Positions 33,564 to 48,500 of a stretch of DNA of 64,000 bases are shown in pieces. The position numbers and the translations under genes are program-made. Below the pieces are notes generated by a model. It made no database searches, was not told where the DNA came from, and was given only the letters and a program-made list of their open reading frames with translations. How positions within the stretch are numbered: position 1 is the stretch's first letter; each line of letters begins with the position of its first letter. Origin of the DNA: Ashinkailepas kermadecensis (Eukaryota; Arthropoda; Thecostraca; Neolepadidae); assembly GCA_034440615.1 (NCBI GenBank), contig JAOTOM010004781.1, forward strand, positions 231,001-295,000, written 5' to 3'.

Positions 33564-36500
33564 TTTTACATTTGGTCAGGAAATTTTTCACTCGTTATAT
33601 TTCTCAACTATGCCTCCTGACGAAGTTTGGAAGAGTTGATTTTGAATGTGCGGGACGCATCCCGTGAATAAACCATATCCGAAAACAATGAAGTTTTATT
33701 TCTGTCAGAGGGCTATCTGAAATACAAGAGCCATGCATTTTGGAAGGCGTATTATTTTTCAGGAAGGGCTAAATCGGGTTGAGAATGTGACGAATTAAAA
33801 TATTTCTTCATTGGCAGCTGATCTCAGGAAAGCATCTTTGTGATTTGTTCGCGTGCCTCATGGAAGCATGTTTTACATTTGGTCAGGAAATTTTTCACTC
33901 GTTATATTTCTCAACTATGCCTCCTGACGAAGTTTGGAAGAGTTGATTTTGAATGTGCGGGACGCATCCCGTGAATAAACCATATCCGAAAACAATGAAG
34001 TTTTATTTCTGTCAGAGGGCTATTCTGAAATACAAGAGCCATGCATTTTGGAAGGCGTTTTATTTTTCAGGAAGGGCTAAATCGGGTTGAGAATGTGACG
34101 AATTAAAATATTTCTTCATTGGCAGCTGATCTCAGGAAAGCATCTTTGTGATTTGTTCGCGTGCCTCATGGAAGCATGTTTTACATTTGGTCAGGAAATT
34201 TTTCACTCGTTATATTTCTCAACTATGCCTCCTGACGAAGTTTGGAAGAGTTGATTTTGAATGTGCGCGACGCATCCCGTGAATAAACCATATCCGAAAA
34301 CAATGAAGTTTTATTTCTGTCAGAGGGCTATCTGAAATACAAGAGCCATGCATTTTGGAAGGCGTATTATTTTTCAGGAAGGGCTAAATCGGGGTGAGAA
34401 TGTGACGACTTAAAATATTTCTTCATTGGCTGCTGATCTCAGGAAAGCATCTTTGTGATTTGTTCGAATGCCTCATGGAAGCATGTTTTACATTTGGTCA
34501 GGAAATTTTTCACTCGTTATATTTCTCAACTATGCCTCCTGACGAAGTTTGGAAGAGTTGATTTTGAATGTGCGCGACGCATCCCGTGAATAAACCATAT
34601 CCGAAAACAATGAAGTTTTATTTCTGTCAGAGGGCTATCTGAAATACAAGAGCCATGCATTTTGGAAGGCGTATTATTTTTCAGGAAGGGCTAAATCGGG
34701 TTGAGAATGTGACGACTTAAAATATTTCTTCATTGGCTGCTGATCTCAGGAAAGCATCTTTGTGATTTGTTCGCGATGCCTCATGGAAGCATGTTGTACA
34801 TTTGGTCAGGAAATTTTTCACTCGTTATATTTCTCAACTATGCCTCCTGACGAAGTTTGGAAGAGTTGATTTTGAATGTGCGGGACGCATCCCGTGAATA
34901 AACCATATCCGAAAACAATGAAGTTTTATTTCTGTCAGAGGGCTATCTGAAATACAAGAGCCATGCATTTTGGAAGGCGTTTTATTTTTCAGGAAGGGCT
35001 AAATCGGGTTGAGAATGTGACGAATTAAAATATTTCTTCATTGGCAGCTGATCTCAGGAAAGCATCTTTGTGATTTGTTCGCGTGCCTCATGGAAGCATG
35101 TTTTACATTTGGTCAGGAAATTTTTCACTCGTTATATTTCTCAACTATGCCTCCTGACGAAGTTTGGAAGAGTTGATTTTGAATGTGCGGGACGCATCCC
35201 GTGAATAAACCATATCCGAAAACAATGAAGTTTTATTTCTGTCAGAGGGCTATCTGAAATACAAGAGCCATGCATTTTGGAAGGCGTATTATTTTTCAGG
35301 AAGGGCTAAATCGGGGTGAGAATGTGACGAATTAAAATATTTCTTCATTGGCTGCTGATCTCAGGAAAGCATCTTTGTGATTTGTTCGCGTGCCTCATGG
35401 AAGCATGTTTTACATTTGGTCAGGAAATTTTTCACTCGTTATATTTCTCAACTATGCCTCCTGACGAAGTTTGGAAGAGTTGATTTTGAATGTGCGGGAC
35501 GCATCCCGTGAATAAACCATATCCGAAAACAATGAAGTTTTATTTCTGTCAGAGGGCTATCTGAAATACAAGAGCCATGCATTTTGGAAGGCGTTTTATT
35601 TTTCAGGAAGGGCTAAATCGGGTTGAGAATGTGACGAATTAAAATATTTCTTCATTGGCAGCTGATCTCAGGAAAGCATCTTTGTGATTTGTTCGCGTGC
35701 CTCATGGAAGCATGTTTTACATTTGGTCAGGAAATTTTTCACTCGTTATATTTCTCAACTATGCCTCCTGACGAAGTTTGGAAGAGTTGATTTTGAATGT
35801 GCGGCGACGCATCCCGTGAATAAACCATATCCGAAAACAATGAAGTTTTATTTCTGTCAGAGGGCTATCTGAAATACAAGAGCCATGCATTTTGGAAGGC
35901 GTTTTATTTTTCAGGAAGGGCTAAATCGGGTTGAGAATGTGACGAATTAAAATATTTCTTCATTGGCAGCTGATCTCAGGAAAGCATCTTTGTGATTTGT
36001 TCGCGTGCCTCATGGAAGCATGTTTTACATTTGGTCAGGAAATTTTTCACTCGTTATATTTCTCAACTATGCCTCCTGACGAAGTTTGGAAGAGTTGATT
36101 TTGAATGTGCGGGACGCATCCCGTGAATAAACCATATCCGAAAACAATGAAGTTTTATTTCTGTCAGAGGGCTATCTGAAATACAAGAGCCATGCATTTT
36201 GGAAGGCGTTTTATTTTTCAGGAAGGGCTAAATCGGGTTGAGAATGTGACGAATTAAAATATTTCTTCATTGGCAGCTGATCTCAGGAAAGCATCTTTGT
36301 GATTTGTTCGCGTGCCTCATGGAAGCATGTTTTACATTTGGTCAGGAAATTTTTCACTCGTTATATTTCTCAACTATGCCTCCTGACGAAGTTTGGAAGA
36401 GTTGATTTTGAATGTGCGCGACGCATCCCCTGAATAAACCATATCCGAAAACAATGAAGTTTTATTTCTGTCAGAGGGCTATCTGAAATACAAGAGCCAT

Positions 36501-39500
36501 GCATTTTGGAAGGCGTATTATTTTTCAGGAAGGGCTAAATCGGGGTGAGAATGTGACGACTTAAAATATTTCTTCATTGGCTGCTGATCTCAGGAAAGCA
36601 TCTTTGTGATTTGTTCGAATGCCTCATGGAAGCATGTTTTACATTTGGTCAGGAAATGTTTCACTCGTTATATTTCTCAAATATGCCTCCTGACGATGTT
36701 TGGAGGAGTTGATTTTGCGCGACGCATCCCATGAATAAACCATATCCGAAAACAATGAAGTTTTATTTCTGTCAGAGGGCTATCTGAAATACAAGAGCCA
36801 TGCGTTTTGGAAGGCGTTTTATTTTTCAGGAAGGGCTAAATCGGGTTGAGAATGTGACGAATTAAAATATTTCTTCATTGGCAGCTGATCTCAGGAAAGC
36901 ATCTTTGTGATTTGTTCGCGTGCCTCATGAAAGCATGTTTTACATTTGGTCAGGAAATTTTTCACTCGTTATATTTCTCAACTATGCCTCCTGACGAAGT
37001 TTGGAAGAGTTGATTTTGAATGTGCGGGACGCATCCCGTGAATAAACCATATCCGAAAACAATGAAGTTTTATTTCTGTCAGAGGGCTATTCTGAATTAC
37101 AAGAGCCATGCATTTTGGAAGGCGTTTTATGTTTCAGGAAGGGCTAAATCGGGTTGAGAATGTGACGAATTAAAATATTTCTTCATTGGCAGCTGATCTC
37201 AGGAAAGCATCTTTGTGATTTGTTCGCGTGCCTCATGGAAGCATGTTTTACATTTGGTCAGGAAATTTTTCACTCGTTATATTTCTCAACTATGCCTCCT
37301 GACGAAGTTTGGAAGAGTTGATTTTGAATGTGCGGGACGCATCCCCTGAATAAACCATATCCGAAAACAATGAAGTTTTATTTCTGTCAGAGGGCTATCT
37401 GAAATACAAGAGCCATGCATTTTGGAAGGCGTATTATTTTTCAGGAAGGGCTAAATCGGGGTGAGAATGTGACGAATTAAAATATTTCTTCATTGGCTGC
37501 TGATCTCAGGAAAGCATCTTTGTGATTTGTTCGCGTGCCTCATGGAAGCATGTTTTACATTTGGTCAGGAAATTTTTCACTCGTTATATTTCTCAACTAT
37601 GCCTCCTGACGAAGTTTGGAAGAGTTGATTTTGAATGTGCGCGACGCATCCCGTGAATAAACCATATCCGAAAACAATGAAGTTTTATTTCTGTCAGAGG
37701 GCTATCTGAAATACAAGAGCCATGCATTTTGGAAGGCGTTTTATTTTTCAGGAAGGGCTAAATCGGGTTGAGAATGTGACGAATTAAAATATTTCTTCAT
37801 TGGCAGCTGATCTCAGGAAAGCATCTTTGTGATTTGTTCGCGATGCCTCATGGAAGCATGTTTTACATTTGGTCAGGAAATTTTTCACTCGTTATATTTC
37901 TCAACTATGCCTCCTGACGAAGTTTGGAAGAGTTGATTTTGAATGTGCGGGACGCATCCCGTGAATAAACCATATCCGAAAACAATGAAGTTTTATTTCT
38001 GTCAGAGGGCTATCTGAAATACAAGAGCCATGCATTTTGGAAGGCGTTTTATTTTTCAGGAAGGGCTAAATCGGGTTGAGAATGTGACGAATTAAAATAT
38101 TTCTTCATTGGCAGCTGATCTCAGGAAAGCATCTTTGTGATTTGTTCGCGTGCCTCATGGAAGCATGTTTTACATTTGGTCAGGAAATTTTTCACTCGTT
38201 ATATTTCTCAACTATGCCTCCTGACGAAGTTTGGAAGAGTTGATTTTGAATGTGCGGGACGCATCCCGTGAATAAACCATATCCGAAAACAATGAAGTTT
38301 TATTTCTGTCAGAGGGCTATCTGAAATACAAGAGCCATGCATTTTGGAAGGCGTATTATTTTTCAGGAAGGGCTAAATCGGGTTGAGAATGTGACGAATT
38401 AAAATATTTCTTCATTGGCAGCTGATCTCAGGAAAGCATCTTTGTGATTTGTTCGCGTGCCTCATGGAAGCATGTTTTACATTTGGTCAGGAAATTTTTC
38501 ACTCGTTATATTTCTCAACTATGCCTCCTGACGAAGTTTGGAAGAGTTGATTTTGAATGTGCGCGACGCATCCCGTGAATAAACCATATCCGAAAACAAT
38601 GAAGTTTTATTTCTGTCAGAGGGCTATCTGAAATACAAGAGCCATGCATTTTGGAAGGCGTATTATTTTTCAGGAAGGGCTAAATCGGGGTGAGAATGTG
38701 ACGACTTAAAATATTTCTTCATTGGCTGCTGATCTCAGGAAAGCATCTTTGTGATTTGTTCGAGTGCCTCATGGAAGCATGTTTTACATTTGGTCAGGAA
38801 ATTTTTCACTCGTTATATTTCTCAACTATGCCTCCTGACGAAGTTTGGAAGAGTTGATTTTGAATGTGCGGGACGCATCCCGTGAATAAACCATATCCGA
38901 AAACAATGAAGTTTTATTTCTGTCAGAGGGCTATTCTGAAACACAAGAGCCATGCATTTTGGAAGGCGTTTTATTTTTCAGGAAGGGCTAAATCGGGTTG
39001 AGAATGTGACGAATTAAAATATTTCTTCATTGGCAGCTGATCTCAGGAAAGCATCTTTGTGATTTGTTCGCGTGCCTCATGGAAGCATGTTTTACATTTG
39101 GTCAGGAAATTTTTCACTCGTTATATTTCTCAACTATGCCTCCTGACGAAGTTTGGAAGAGTTGATTTTGAATGTGCGGGACGCATCCCGTGAATAAACC
39201 ATATCCGAAAACAATGAAGTTTTATTTCTGTCAGAGGGCTATCTGAAATACAAGAGCCATGCATTTTGGAAGGCGTATTATTTTTCAGGAAGGGCTAAAT
39301 CGGGTTGAGAATGTGACGAATTAAAATATTTCTTCATTGGCAGCTGATCTCAGGAAAGCATCTTTGTGATTTGTTCGCGTGCCTCATGGAAGCATGTTTT
39401 ACATTTGGTCAGGAAATTTTTCACTCGTTATATTTCTCAACTATGCCTCCTGACGAAGTTTGGAAGAGTTGATTTTGAATGTGCGGGACGCATCCCGTGA

Positions 39501-42500
39501 ATAAACCATATCCGAAAACAATGAAGTTTTATTTCTGTCAGAGGGCTATCTGAAATACAAGAGCCATGCATTTTGGAAGGCGTTTTATTTTTCAGGAAGG
39601 GCTAAATCGGGTTGAGAATGTGACGAATTAAAATATTTCTTCATTGGCAGCTGATCTCAGGAAAGCATCTTTGTGATTTGTTCGCGTGCCTCATGGAAGC
39701 ATGTTTTACATTTGGTCAGGAAATTTTTCACTCGTTATATTTCTCAACTATGCCTCCTGACGAAGTTTGGAAGAGTTGATTTTGAATGTGCGGGACGCAT
39801 CCCGTGAATAAACCATATCCGAAAACAATGAAGTTTTATTTCTGTCAGAGGGCTATCTGAAATACAAGAGCCATGCATTTTGGAAGGCGTATTATTTTTC
39901 AGGAAGGGCTAAATCGGGTTGAGAATGTGACGAATTAAAATATTTCTTCATTGGCAGCTGATCTCAGGAAAGCATCTTTGTGATTTGTTCGCGTGCCTCA
40001 TGGAAGCATGTTTTACATTTGGTCAGGAAATTTTTCACTCGTTATATTTCTCAACTATGCCTCCTGACGAAGTTTGGAAGAGTTGATTTTGAATGTGCGC
40101 GACGCATCCCCTGAATAAACCATATCCGAAAACAATGAAGTTTTATTTCTGTCAGAGGGCTATCTGAAATACAAGAGCCATGCATTTTGGAAGGCGTATT
40201 ATTTTTCAGGAAGGGCTAAATCTGGGTGAGAATGTGACGACTTAAAATATTTCTTCATTGGCTGCTGATCTCAGGAAAGCATCTTTGTGATTTGTTCGAA
40301 TGCCTCATGGAAGCATGTTTTACATTTGGTCAGGAAATTTTTCACTCGTTATATTTCTCAACTATGCCTCCTGACGAAGTTTGGAAGAGTTGATTTTGAA
40401 TGTGCGGGACGCATCCCGTGAATAAACCATATCCGAAAACAATGAAGTTTTATTTCTGTCAGAGGGCTATCTGAAATACAAGAGCCATGCATTTTGGAAG
40501 GCGTTTTATTTTTCAGGAAGGGCTAAATCGGGTTGAGAATGTGACGAATTAAAATATTTCTTCATTGGCAGCTGATCTCAGGAAAGCATCTTTGTGATTT
40601 GTTCGCGTGCCTCATGGAAGCATGTTTTACATTTGGTCAGGAAATTTTTCACTCGTTATATTTCTCAACTATGCCTCCGACCGAAGTTTGGAAGAGTTGA
40701 TTTTGAATGTGCGGGACGCATCCCGTGAATAAACCATATCCGAAAACAATGAAGTTTTATGTCTGTCAGAGGCCTATTCTGAACTATAAGAGCCCTGCAT
40801 TTCACAAGGCGTTTTATTTTTCAGGAAAGGCTAAATCGGGTTGCGAATGTGACGAACTAAAATATTTCTTCATTGGCTGCTGATCTCAGGAAAGCATCTT
40901 TGTGATTTGTTCGCGTGCGTCATGGAAGCATGTTTTACATTTGGTCAGGACATTTTTCACTCGTTATATTTCTCAACTATGCCTCCTGACGAAGTTTGGA
41001 AGAGTTGATTTTGAATGTGCAGGACGCATCCCGTGAATAATCCATATCCGAAAGCAATGAAGTTTTATTTCTGTCAGAGGGCTATCTGAAATACAAGAGC
41101 CATGCATTTTGGAAGGCGTATTATTTTTCAGGAAGGGCTAAATCGGGTTGAGAATGTGACGACTTAAAATATTTCTTCATTGGCAGCTGATCTCAGGAAA
41201 GCATCTTTGTGATTTGTTCGCGTGCCTCATGGAAGCATGTTTTACATTTGGTCAGGAAATTTTTCACTCGTTATATTTCTCAACTATGCCTCCTGACGAA
41301 GTTTGGAAGAGTTGATTTTGAATGTGCGCGACGCATCCCGTGAATAAACCATATCCGAAAACAATGAAGTTTTATTTCTGTCAGAGGGCTATCTGAAATA
41401 CAAGAGCCATGCATTTTGGAAGGCGTATTATTTTTCAGGAAGGGCTAAATCGGGGTGAGAATGTGACGACTTAAAATATTTCTTCATTGGCTGCTGATCT
41501 CAGGAAAGCATCTTTGTGATTTGTTCGAATGCCTCATGGAAGCATGTTTTACATTTGGTCAGGAAATTTTTCACTCGTTATATTTCTCAACTATGCCTCC
41601 TGACGAAGTTTGGAAGAGTTGATTTTGAATGTGCGGGACGCATCCCGTGAATAAACCATATCCGAAAACAATGAAGTTTTATTTCTGTCAGAGGCCTATT
41701 CTGAATTACAAGAGCCATGCATTTTGGAAGGCGTTTTATTTTTCAGGAAGGGCTAAATCGGGTTGAGAATGTGACGAATTAAAATATTTCTTCATTGGCA
41801 GCTGATCTCAGGAAAGCATCTTTGTGATTTGTTCGCGTGCCTCATGGAAGCATGTTTTACATTTGGTCAGGAAATTTTTCACTCGTTATATTTCTCAACT
41901 ATGCCTCCTGACGAAGTTTGGAAGAGTTGATTTTGAATGTGCGGGACGCATCCCGTGAATAAACCATATCCGAAAACAATGAAGTTTTATTTCTGTCAGA
42001 GGGCTATCTGAAATACAAGAGCCATGCATTTTGGAAGGCGTATTATTTTTCAGGAAGGGCTAAATCGGGGTGAGAATGTGACGACTTAAAATATTTCTTC
42101 ATTGGCTGCTGATCTCAGGAAAGCATCTTTGTGATTTGTTCGCGTGCCTCATGGAAGCATGTTTTACATTTGGTCAGGAAATTTTTCACTCGTTATATTT
42201 CTCAACTATGCCTCCTGACGAAGTTTGGAAGAGTTGATTTTGAATGTGCGCGACGCATCCCTGAATAAACCATATCCGAAAACAATGAAGTTTTATTTCT
42301 GTCAGAGGGCTATCTGAAATACAAGAGCCATGCATTTTGGAAGGCGTATTATTTTTCAGGAAGGGCTAAATCGGGGTGAGAATGTGACGACTTAAAATAT
42401 TTCTTCATTGGCTGCTGATCTCAGGAAAGCATCTTTGTGATTTGTTCGAATGCCTCATGGAAGCATGTTTTACATATGGTCAGGAAATTTTTCACTCGTT

Positions 42501-45500
42501 ATATTTCTCAACTATGCCTCCTGACGAAGTTTGGAAGAGTTGATTTTGAATGTGCGGGACGCATCCCGTGAATAAACCATATCCGAAAACAATGAAGTTT
42601 TATTTCTGTCAGAGGCCTATTCTGAATTACAAGAGCCATGCATTTTGGAAGGCGTTTTATTTTTCAGGAAGGGCTAAATCGGGTTGAGAATGTGACGAAT
42701 TAAAATATTTCTTCATTGGCAGCTGATCTCAGGAAAGCATCTTTGTGATTTGTTCGCGTGCCTCATGGAAGCATGTTTTACATTTGGTCAGGAAATTTTT
42801 CACTCGTTATATTTCTCAACTATGCCTCCTGACGAAGTTTGGAAGAGTTGATTTTGAATGTGCGGGACGCATCCCGTGAATAAACCATATCCGAAAACAA
42901 TGAAGTTTTATTTCTGTCAGAGGGCTATCTGAAATACAAGAGCCATGCATTTTGGAAGGCATATTATTTTTCAGGAAGGGCTAAATCGGGTTGAGAATGT
43001 GACGAATTAAAATATTTCTTCATTGGCTGCTGATCTCAGGAAAGCATCTTTGTGATTTGTTCGAATGCCTCATGGAAGCATGTTTTACATTTGGTCAGGA
43101 AATTTTTCACTCGTTATATTTCTCAACTATGCCTCCTGACGAAGTTTGGAACAGGTGATTTTGAATGTGCGGCGACGCATCCCGTGAATAAACCATATCC
43201 GAAAACAATGAAGTTTTATTTCTGTCAGAGGGCTATTCTGAAATACAAGAGCCATGCATTTTGGAAGGCGTTTTATTTTTCAGGAAGGGCTAAATCGGGT
43301 TGAGAATGTGACGAATTAAAATATTTCTTCATTGGCAGCTGATCTCAGGAAAGCATCTTTGTGATTTGTTCGCGTGCCTCATGGAAGCATGTTTTACATT
43401 TGGTCAGGAAATTTTTCACTCGTTATATTTCTCAACTATGCCTCCTGACGAAGTTTGGAAGAGTTGATTTTGAATGTGCGGGACGCATCCCGTGAATAAA
43501 CCATATCCGAAAACAATGAAGTTTTATTTCTGTCAGAGGGCTATTCTGAATTACAATAGCCATGCATTTTGGAAGGCGTATTATTTTTCAGGAAGGGCTA
43601 AATCGGGTTGAGAATGTGACGAATTAAAATATTTCTTCATTGGCAGCTGATCTCAGGAAAGCATCTTTGTGATTTGTTCGCGTGCCTCATGGAAGCATGT
43701 TTTACATTTGGTCAGGAAATTTTTCACTCGTTATATTTCTCAACTATGCCTCCTGACGAAGTTTGGAAGAGTTGATTTTGAATGTGCGCGACGCATCCCC
43801 TGAATAAACCATATCCGAAAACAATGAAGTTTTATTTCTGTCAGAGGGCTATCTGAAATACAAGAGCCATGCATTTTGGAAGGCGTATTATTTTTCAGGA
43901 AGGGCTAAATCGGGGTGAGAATGTGACGACTTAAAATATTTCTTCATTGGCTGCTGATCTCAGGAAAGCATCTTTGTGATTTGTTCGAATGCCTCATGGA
44001 AGCATGTTTTACATTTGGTCAGGAAATTTTTCACTCGTTATATTTCTCAACTATGCCTCCTGACGAAGTTTGGAAGAGTTGATTTTGAATGTGCGGGACG
44101 CATCCCGTGAATAAACCATATCCGAAAACAATGAAGTTTTATTTCTGTCAGAGGGCTATTCTGAAATTACAAGAGCCATGCATTTTGGAAGGCGTTTTAT
44201 TTTTCAGGAAGGGCTAAATCGGGTTGAGAATGTGACGAATTAAAATATTTCTTCATTGGCAGCTGATCTCAGGAAAGCATCTTTGTGATTTGTTCGCGTG
44301 CCTCATGGAAGCATGTTTTACATTTGGTCAGGACATTTTTCACTCGTTATATTTCTCAACTATGCCTCCTGACGAAGTTTGGAAGAGTTGATTTTGAATG
44401 TGCGGGACGCATCCCGTGAATAAACCATATCCGAAAACAATGAAGTTTTATTTCTGTCAGAGGGCTATTCTGAAATACAAGAGCCATGCATTTTGGAAGG
44501 CGTTTTATTTTTCAGGAAGGGCTAAATCGGGTTGAGAATGTGACGAATTAAAATATTTCTTCATTGGCAGCTGATCTCAGGAAAGCATCTTTGTGATTTG
44601 TTCGCGTGCCTCATGGAAGCATGTTTTACATTTGGTCAGGAAATTTTTCACTCGTTATATTTCTCAACTATGCCTCCTGACGAAGTTTGGAAGAGTTGAT
44701 TTTGAATGTGCGCGACGCATCCCCTGAATAAACCATATCCGAAAACAATGAAGTTTTATTTCTGTCAGAGGGCTATCTGAAATACAAGAGCCATGCATTT
44801 TGGAAGGCGTATTATTTTTCAGGAAGGGCTAAATCGGGGTGAGAATGTGACGACTTAAAATATTTCTTCATTGGCTGCTGATCTCAGGAAAGCATCTTTG
44901 TGATTTGTTCGAATGCCTCATGGAAGCATGTTTTACATTTGGTCAGGAAATTTTTCACTCGTTATATTTCTCAACTATGCCTCCTGACGAAGTTTGGAAG
45001 AGTTGATTTTGAATGTGCGGGACGCATCCCGTGAATAAACCATATCCGAAAACAATGAAGTTTTATTTCTGTCAGAGGCCTATTCTGAAATACAAGAGCC
45101 ATGCATTTTGGAAGGCGTTTTATTTTTCAGGAAGGGCTAAATCGGGTTGAGAATGTGACGAATTAAAATATTTCTTCATTGGCAGCTGATCTCAGGAAAG
45201 CATCTTTGTGATTTGTTCGCGTGCCTCATGGAAGCATGTTTTACATTTGGTCAGGAAATTTTTCACTCGTTATATTTCTCAACTATGCCTCCTGACGAAG
45301 TTTGGAAGAGTTGATTTTGAATGTGCGGGACGCATCCCGTGAATAAACCATATCCGAAAACAATGAAGTTTTATTTCTGTCAGAGGCCTATTCTGAAATA
45401 CAAGAGCCATGCATTTTGGAAGGCGTTTTATTTTTCAGGAAGGGCTAAATCGGGTTGAGAATGTGACGAATTAAAATATTTCTTCATTGGCAGCTGATCT

Positions 45501-48500
45501 CAGGAAAGCATCTTTGTGATTTGTTCGCGTGCCTCATGGAAGCATGTTTTACATTTGGTCAGGAAATTTTTCACTCGTTATATTTCTCAACTATGCCTCC
45601 TGACGAAGTTTGGAAGAGTTGATTTTGAATGTGCGCGACGCATCCCGTGAATAAACCATATCCGAAAACAATGAAGTTTTATTTCTGTCAGAGGCCTATT
45701 CTGAATTACAAGAGCCATGCATTTTGGAAGGCGTTTTATTTTTCAGGAAGGGCTAAATCGGGGTGAGAATGTGACGACTTAAAATATTTCTTCATTGGCA
45801 GCTGATCTCAGGAAAGCATCTTTGTGATTTGTTCGCGTGCCTCATGGAAGCATGTTTTACATTTGGTCAGGACATTTTTCACTCGTTATATTTCTCAACT
45901 ATGCCTCCTGACGAAGTTTGGAAGAGTTGATTTTGAATGTGCGCGACGCATCCCCTGAATAAACCATATCCGAAAACAATGAAGTTTTATTTCTGTCAGA
46001 GGGCTATCTGAAATACAAGAGCCATGCATTTTGGAAGGCGTATTATTTTTCAGGAAGGGCTAAATCGGGGTGAGAATGTGACGACTTAAAATATTTCTTC
46101 ATTGGCTGCTGATCTCAGGAAAGCATCTTTGTGATTTGTTCGAATGCCTCATGGAAGCATGTTTTACATATGGTCAGGAAATTTTTCACTCGTTATATTT
46201 CTCAACTATGCCTCCTGACGAAGTTTGGAAGAGTTGATTTTGAATGTGCGGGACGCATCCCGTGAATAAACCATATCCGAAAACAATGAAGTTTTATTTC
46301 TGTCAGAGGCCTATTCTGAATTACAAGAGCCATGCATTTTGGAAGGCGTTTTATTTTTCAGGAAGGGCTAAATCGGGTTGAGAATGTGACGAATTAAAAT
46401 ATTTCTTCATTGGCAGCTGATCTCAGGAAAGCATCTTTGTGATTTGTTCGCGTGCCTCATGGAAGCATGTTTTACATTTGGTCAGGACATTTTTCACTCG
46501 TTATATTTCTCAACTATGCCTCCTGACGAAGTTTGGAAGAGTTGATTTTGAATGTGCGGGACGCATCCCGTGAATAAACCATATCCGAAAACAATGAAGT
46601 TTTATTTCTGTCAGAGGGCTATCTGAAATACAAGAGCCATGCATTTTGGAAGGCGTTATTATTTTTCAGGAAGGGCTAAATCGGGTTGAGAATGTGACGA
46701 ATTAAAATATTTCTTCATTGGCTGCTGATCTCAGGAAAGCATCTTTGTGATTTGTTCGCGTGCCTCATGGAAGCATGTTTTACATTTGGTCAGGAAATTT
46801 TTCACTCGTTATATTTCTCAACTATGCCTCCTGACGAAGTTTGGAAGAGTTGATTTTGAATGTGCGGGACGCATCCCGTGAATAAACCATATCCGAAAAC
46901 AATGAAGTTTTATTTCTGTCAGAGGCCTATTCTGAATTACAAGAGCCATGCATTTTGGAAGGCGTTTTATTTTTCAGGAAGGGCTAAATCGGGTTGAGAA
47001 TGTGACGAATTAAAATATTTCTTCATTGGCAGCTGATCTCAGGAAAGCATCTTTGTGATTTGTTCGCGTGCCTCATGGAAGCATGTTTTACATTTGGTCA
47101 GGACATTTTTCACTCGTTATATTTCTCAACTATGCCTCCTGACGAAGTTTGGAAGAGTTGATTTTGAATGTGCGCGACGCATCCCCTGAATAAACCATAT
47201 CCGAAAACAATGAAGTTTTATTTCTGTCAGAGGGCTATCTGAAATACAAGAGCCATGCATTTTGGAAGGCGTATTATTTTTCAGGAAGGGCTAAATCGGG
47301 GTGAGAATGTGACGACTTAAAATATTTCTTCATTGGCTGCTGATCTCAGGAAAGCATCTTTGTGATTTGTTCGAGTGCCTCATGGAAGCATGTTTTACAT
47401 TTGGTCAGGAAATTTTTCACTCGTTATATTTCTCAACTATGCCTCCTGACGAAGTTTGGAAGAGTTGATTTTGAATGTGCGCGACGCATCCCGTGAATAA
47501 ACCATATCCGAAAACAATGAAGTTTTATTTCTGTCAGAGGGCTATCTGAAATACAAGAGCCATGCATTTTGGAAGGCGTATTATTTTTCAGGAAGGGCTA
47601 AATCGGGGTGAGAATGTGACGACTTAAAATATTTCTTCATTGGCTGCTGATCTCAGGAAAGCATCTGTGTGATTTGTTCGAATGCCTCATGGAAGCATGT
47701 TTTACATATGGTCAGGAAATTTTTCACTCGGTATATTTCTCAACTATGCATCCTAACGAAGTTTGGAAGAGTTGATTTTGAATGTGCGGGACGCATCCCG
47801 TGAATAAACCATATCCGAAAACAATGAAGTTTTATGTCTGTCAGAGGCCTATTCTGAATTACAAGAGCCATGCATTTTGGAAGGCGTTTTATGTTTCAGG
47901 AAGGGCTAAATCGGGTTGATTATGTGACGAGTGAAAATATTTCTTCATTGGCAGGTGATCTCAGGAAAGCATCTTTGTGATTTGTTCGCGTGCCTCATGG
48001 AAGCATGTTTTACATTTGGTCAGGACATTTTTCACTCGTTATATTTCTCAACTATGCCTCCTGACGAAGTTTGGAAGAGTTGATTTTGAATGTGCGGGAC
48101 GCATCCCGTGAATAAACCATATCCGAAAACAATGAAGTTTTATTTCTGTCAGAGGGCTATCTGAAATACAAGAGCCATGCATTTTGGAAGGCGTATTATT
48201 TTTCAGGAAGGGCTAAATCGGGTTGAGAATGTGACGACTTAAAATATTTCTTCATTGGCTGCTGATCTCAGGAAAGCATCTTTGTGATTTGTTCGCGTGC
48301 CTCATGGAAGCATGTTTTACATTTGGTCAGGACATTTTTCACTCGTTATATTTCTCAACTATGCCTCCTGACGAAGTTTGGAAGAGTTGATTTTGAATGT
48401 GCGCGACGCATCCCCTGAATAAACCATATCCGAAAACAATGAAGTTTTATTTCTGTCAGAGGGCTATCTGAAATACAAGAGCCATGCATTTTGGAAGGCG

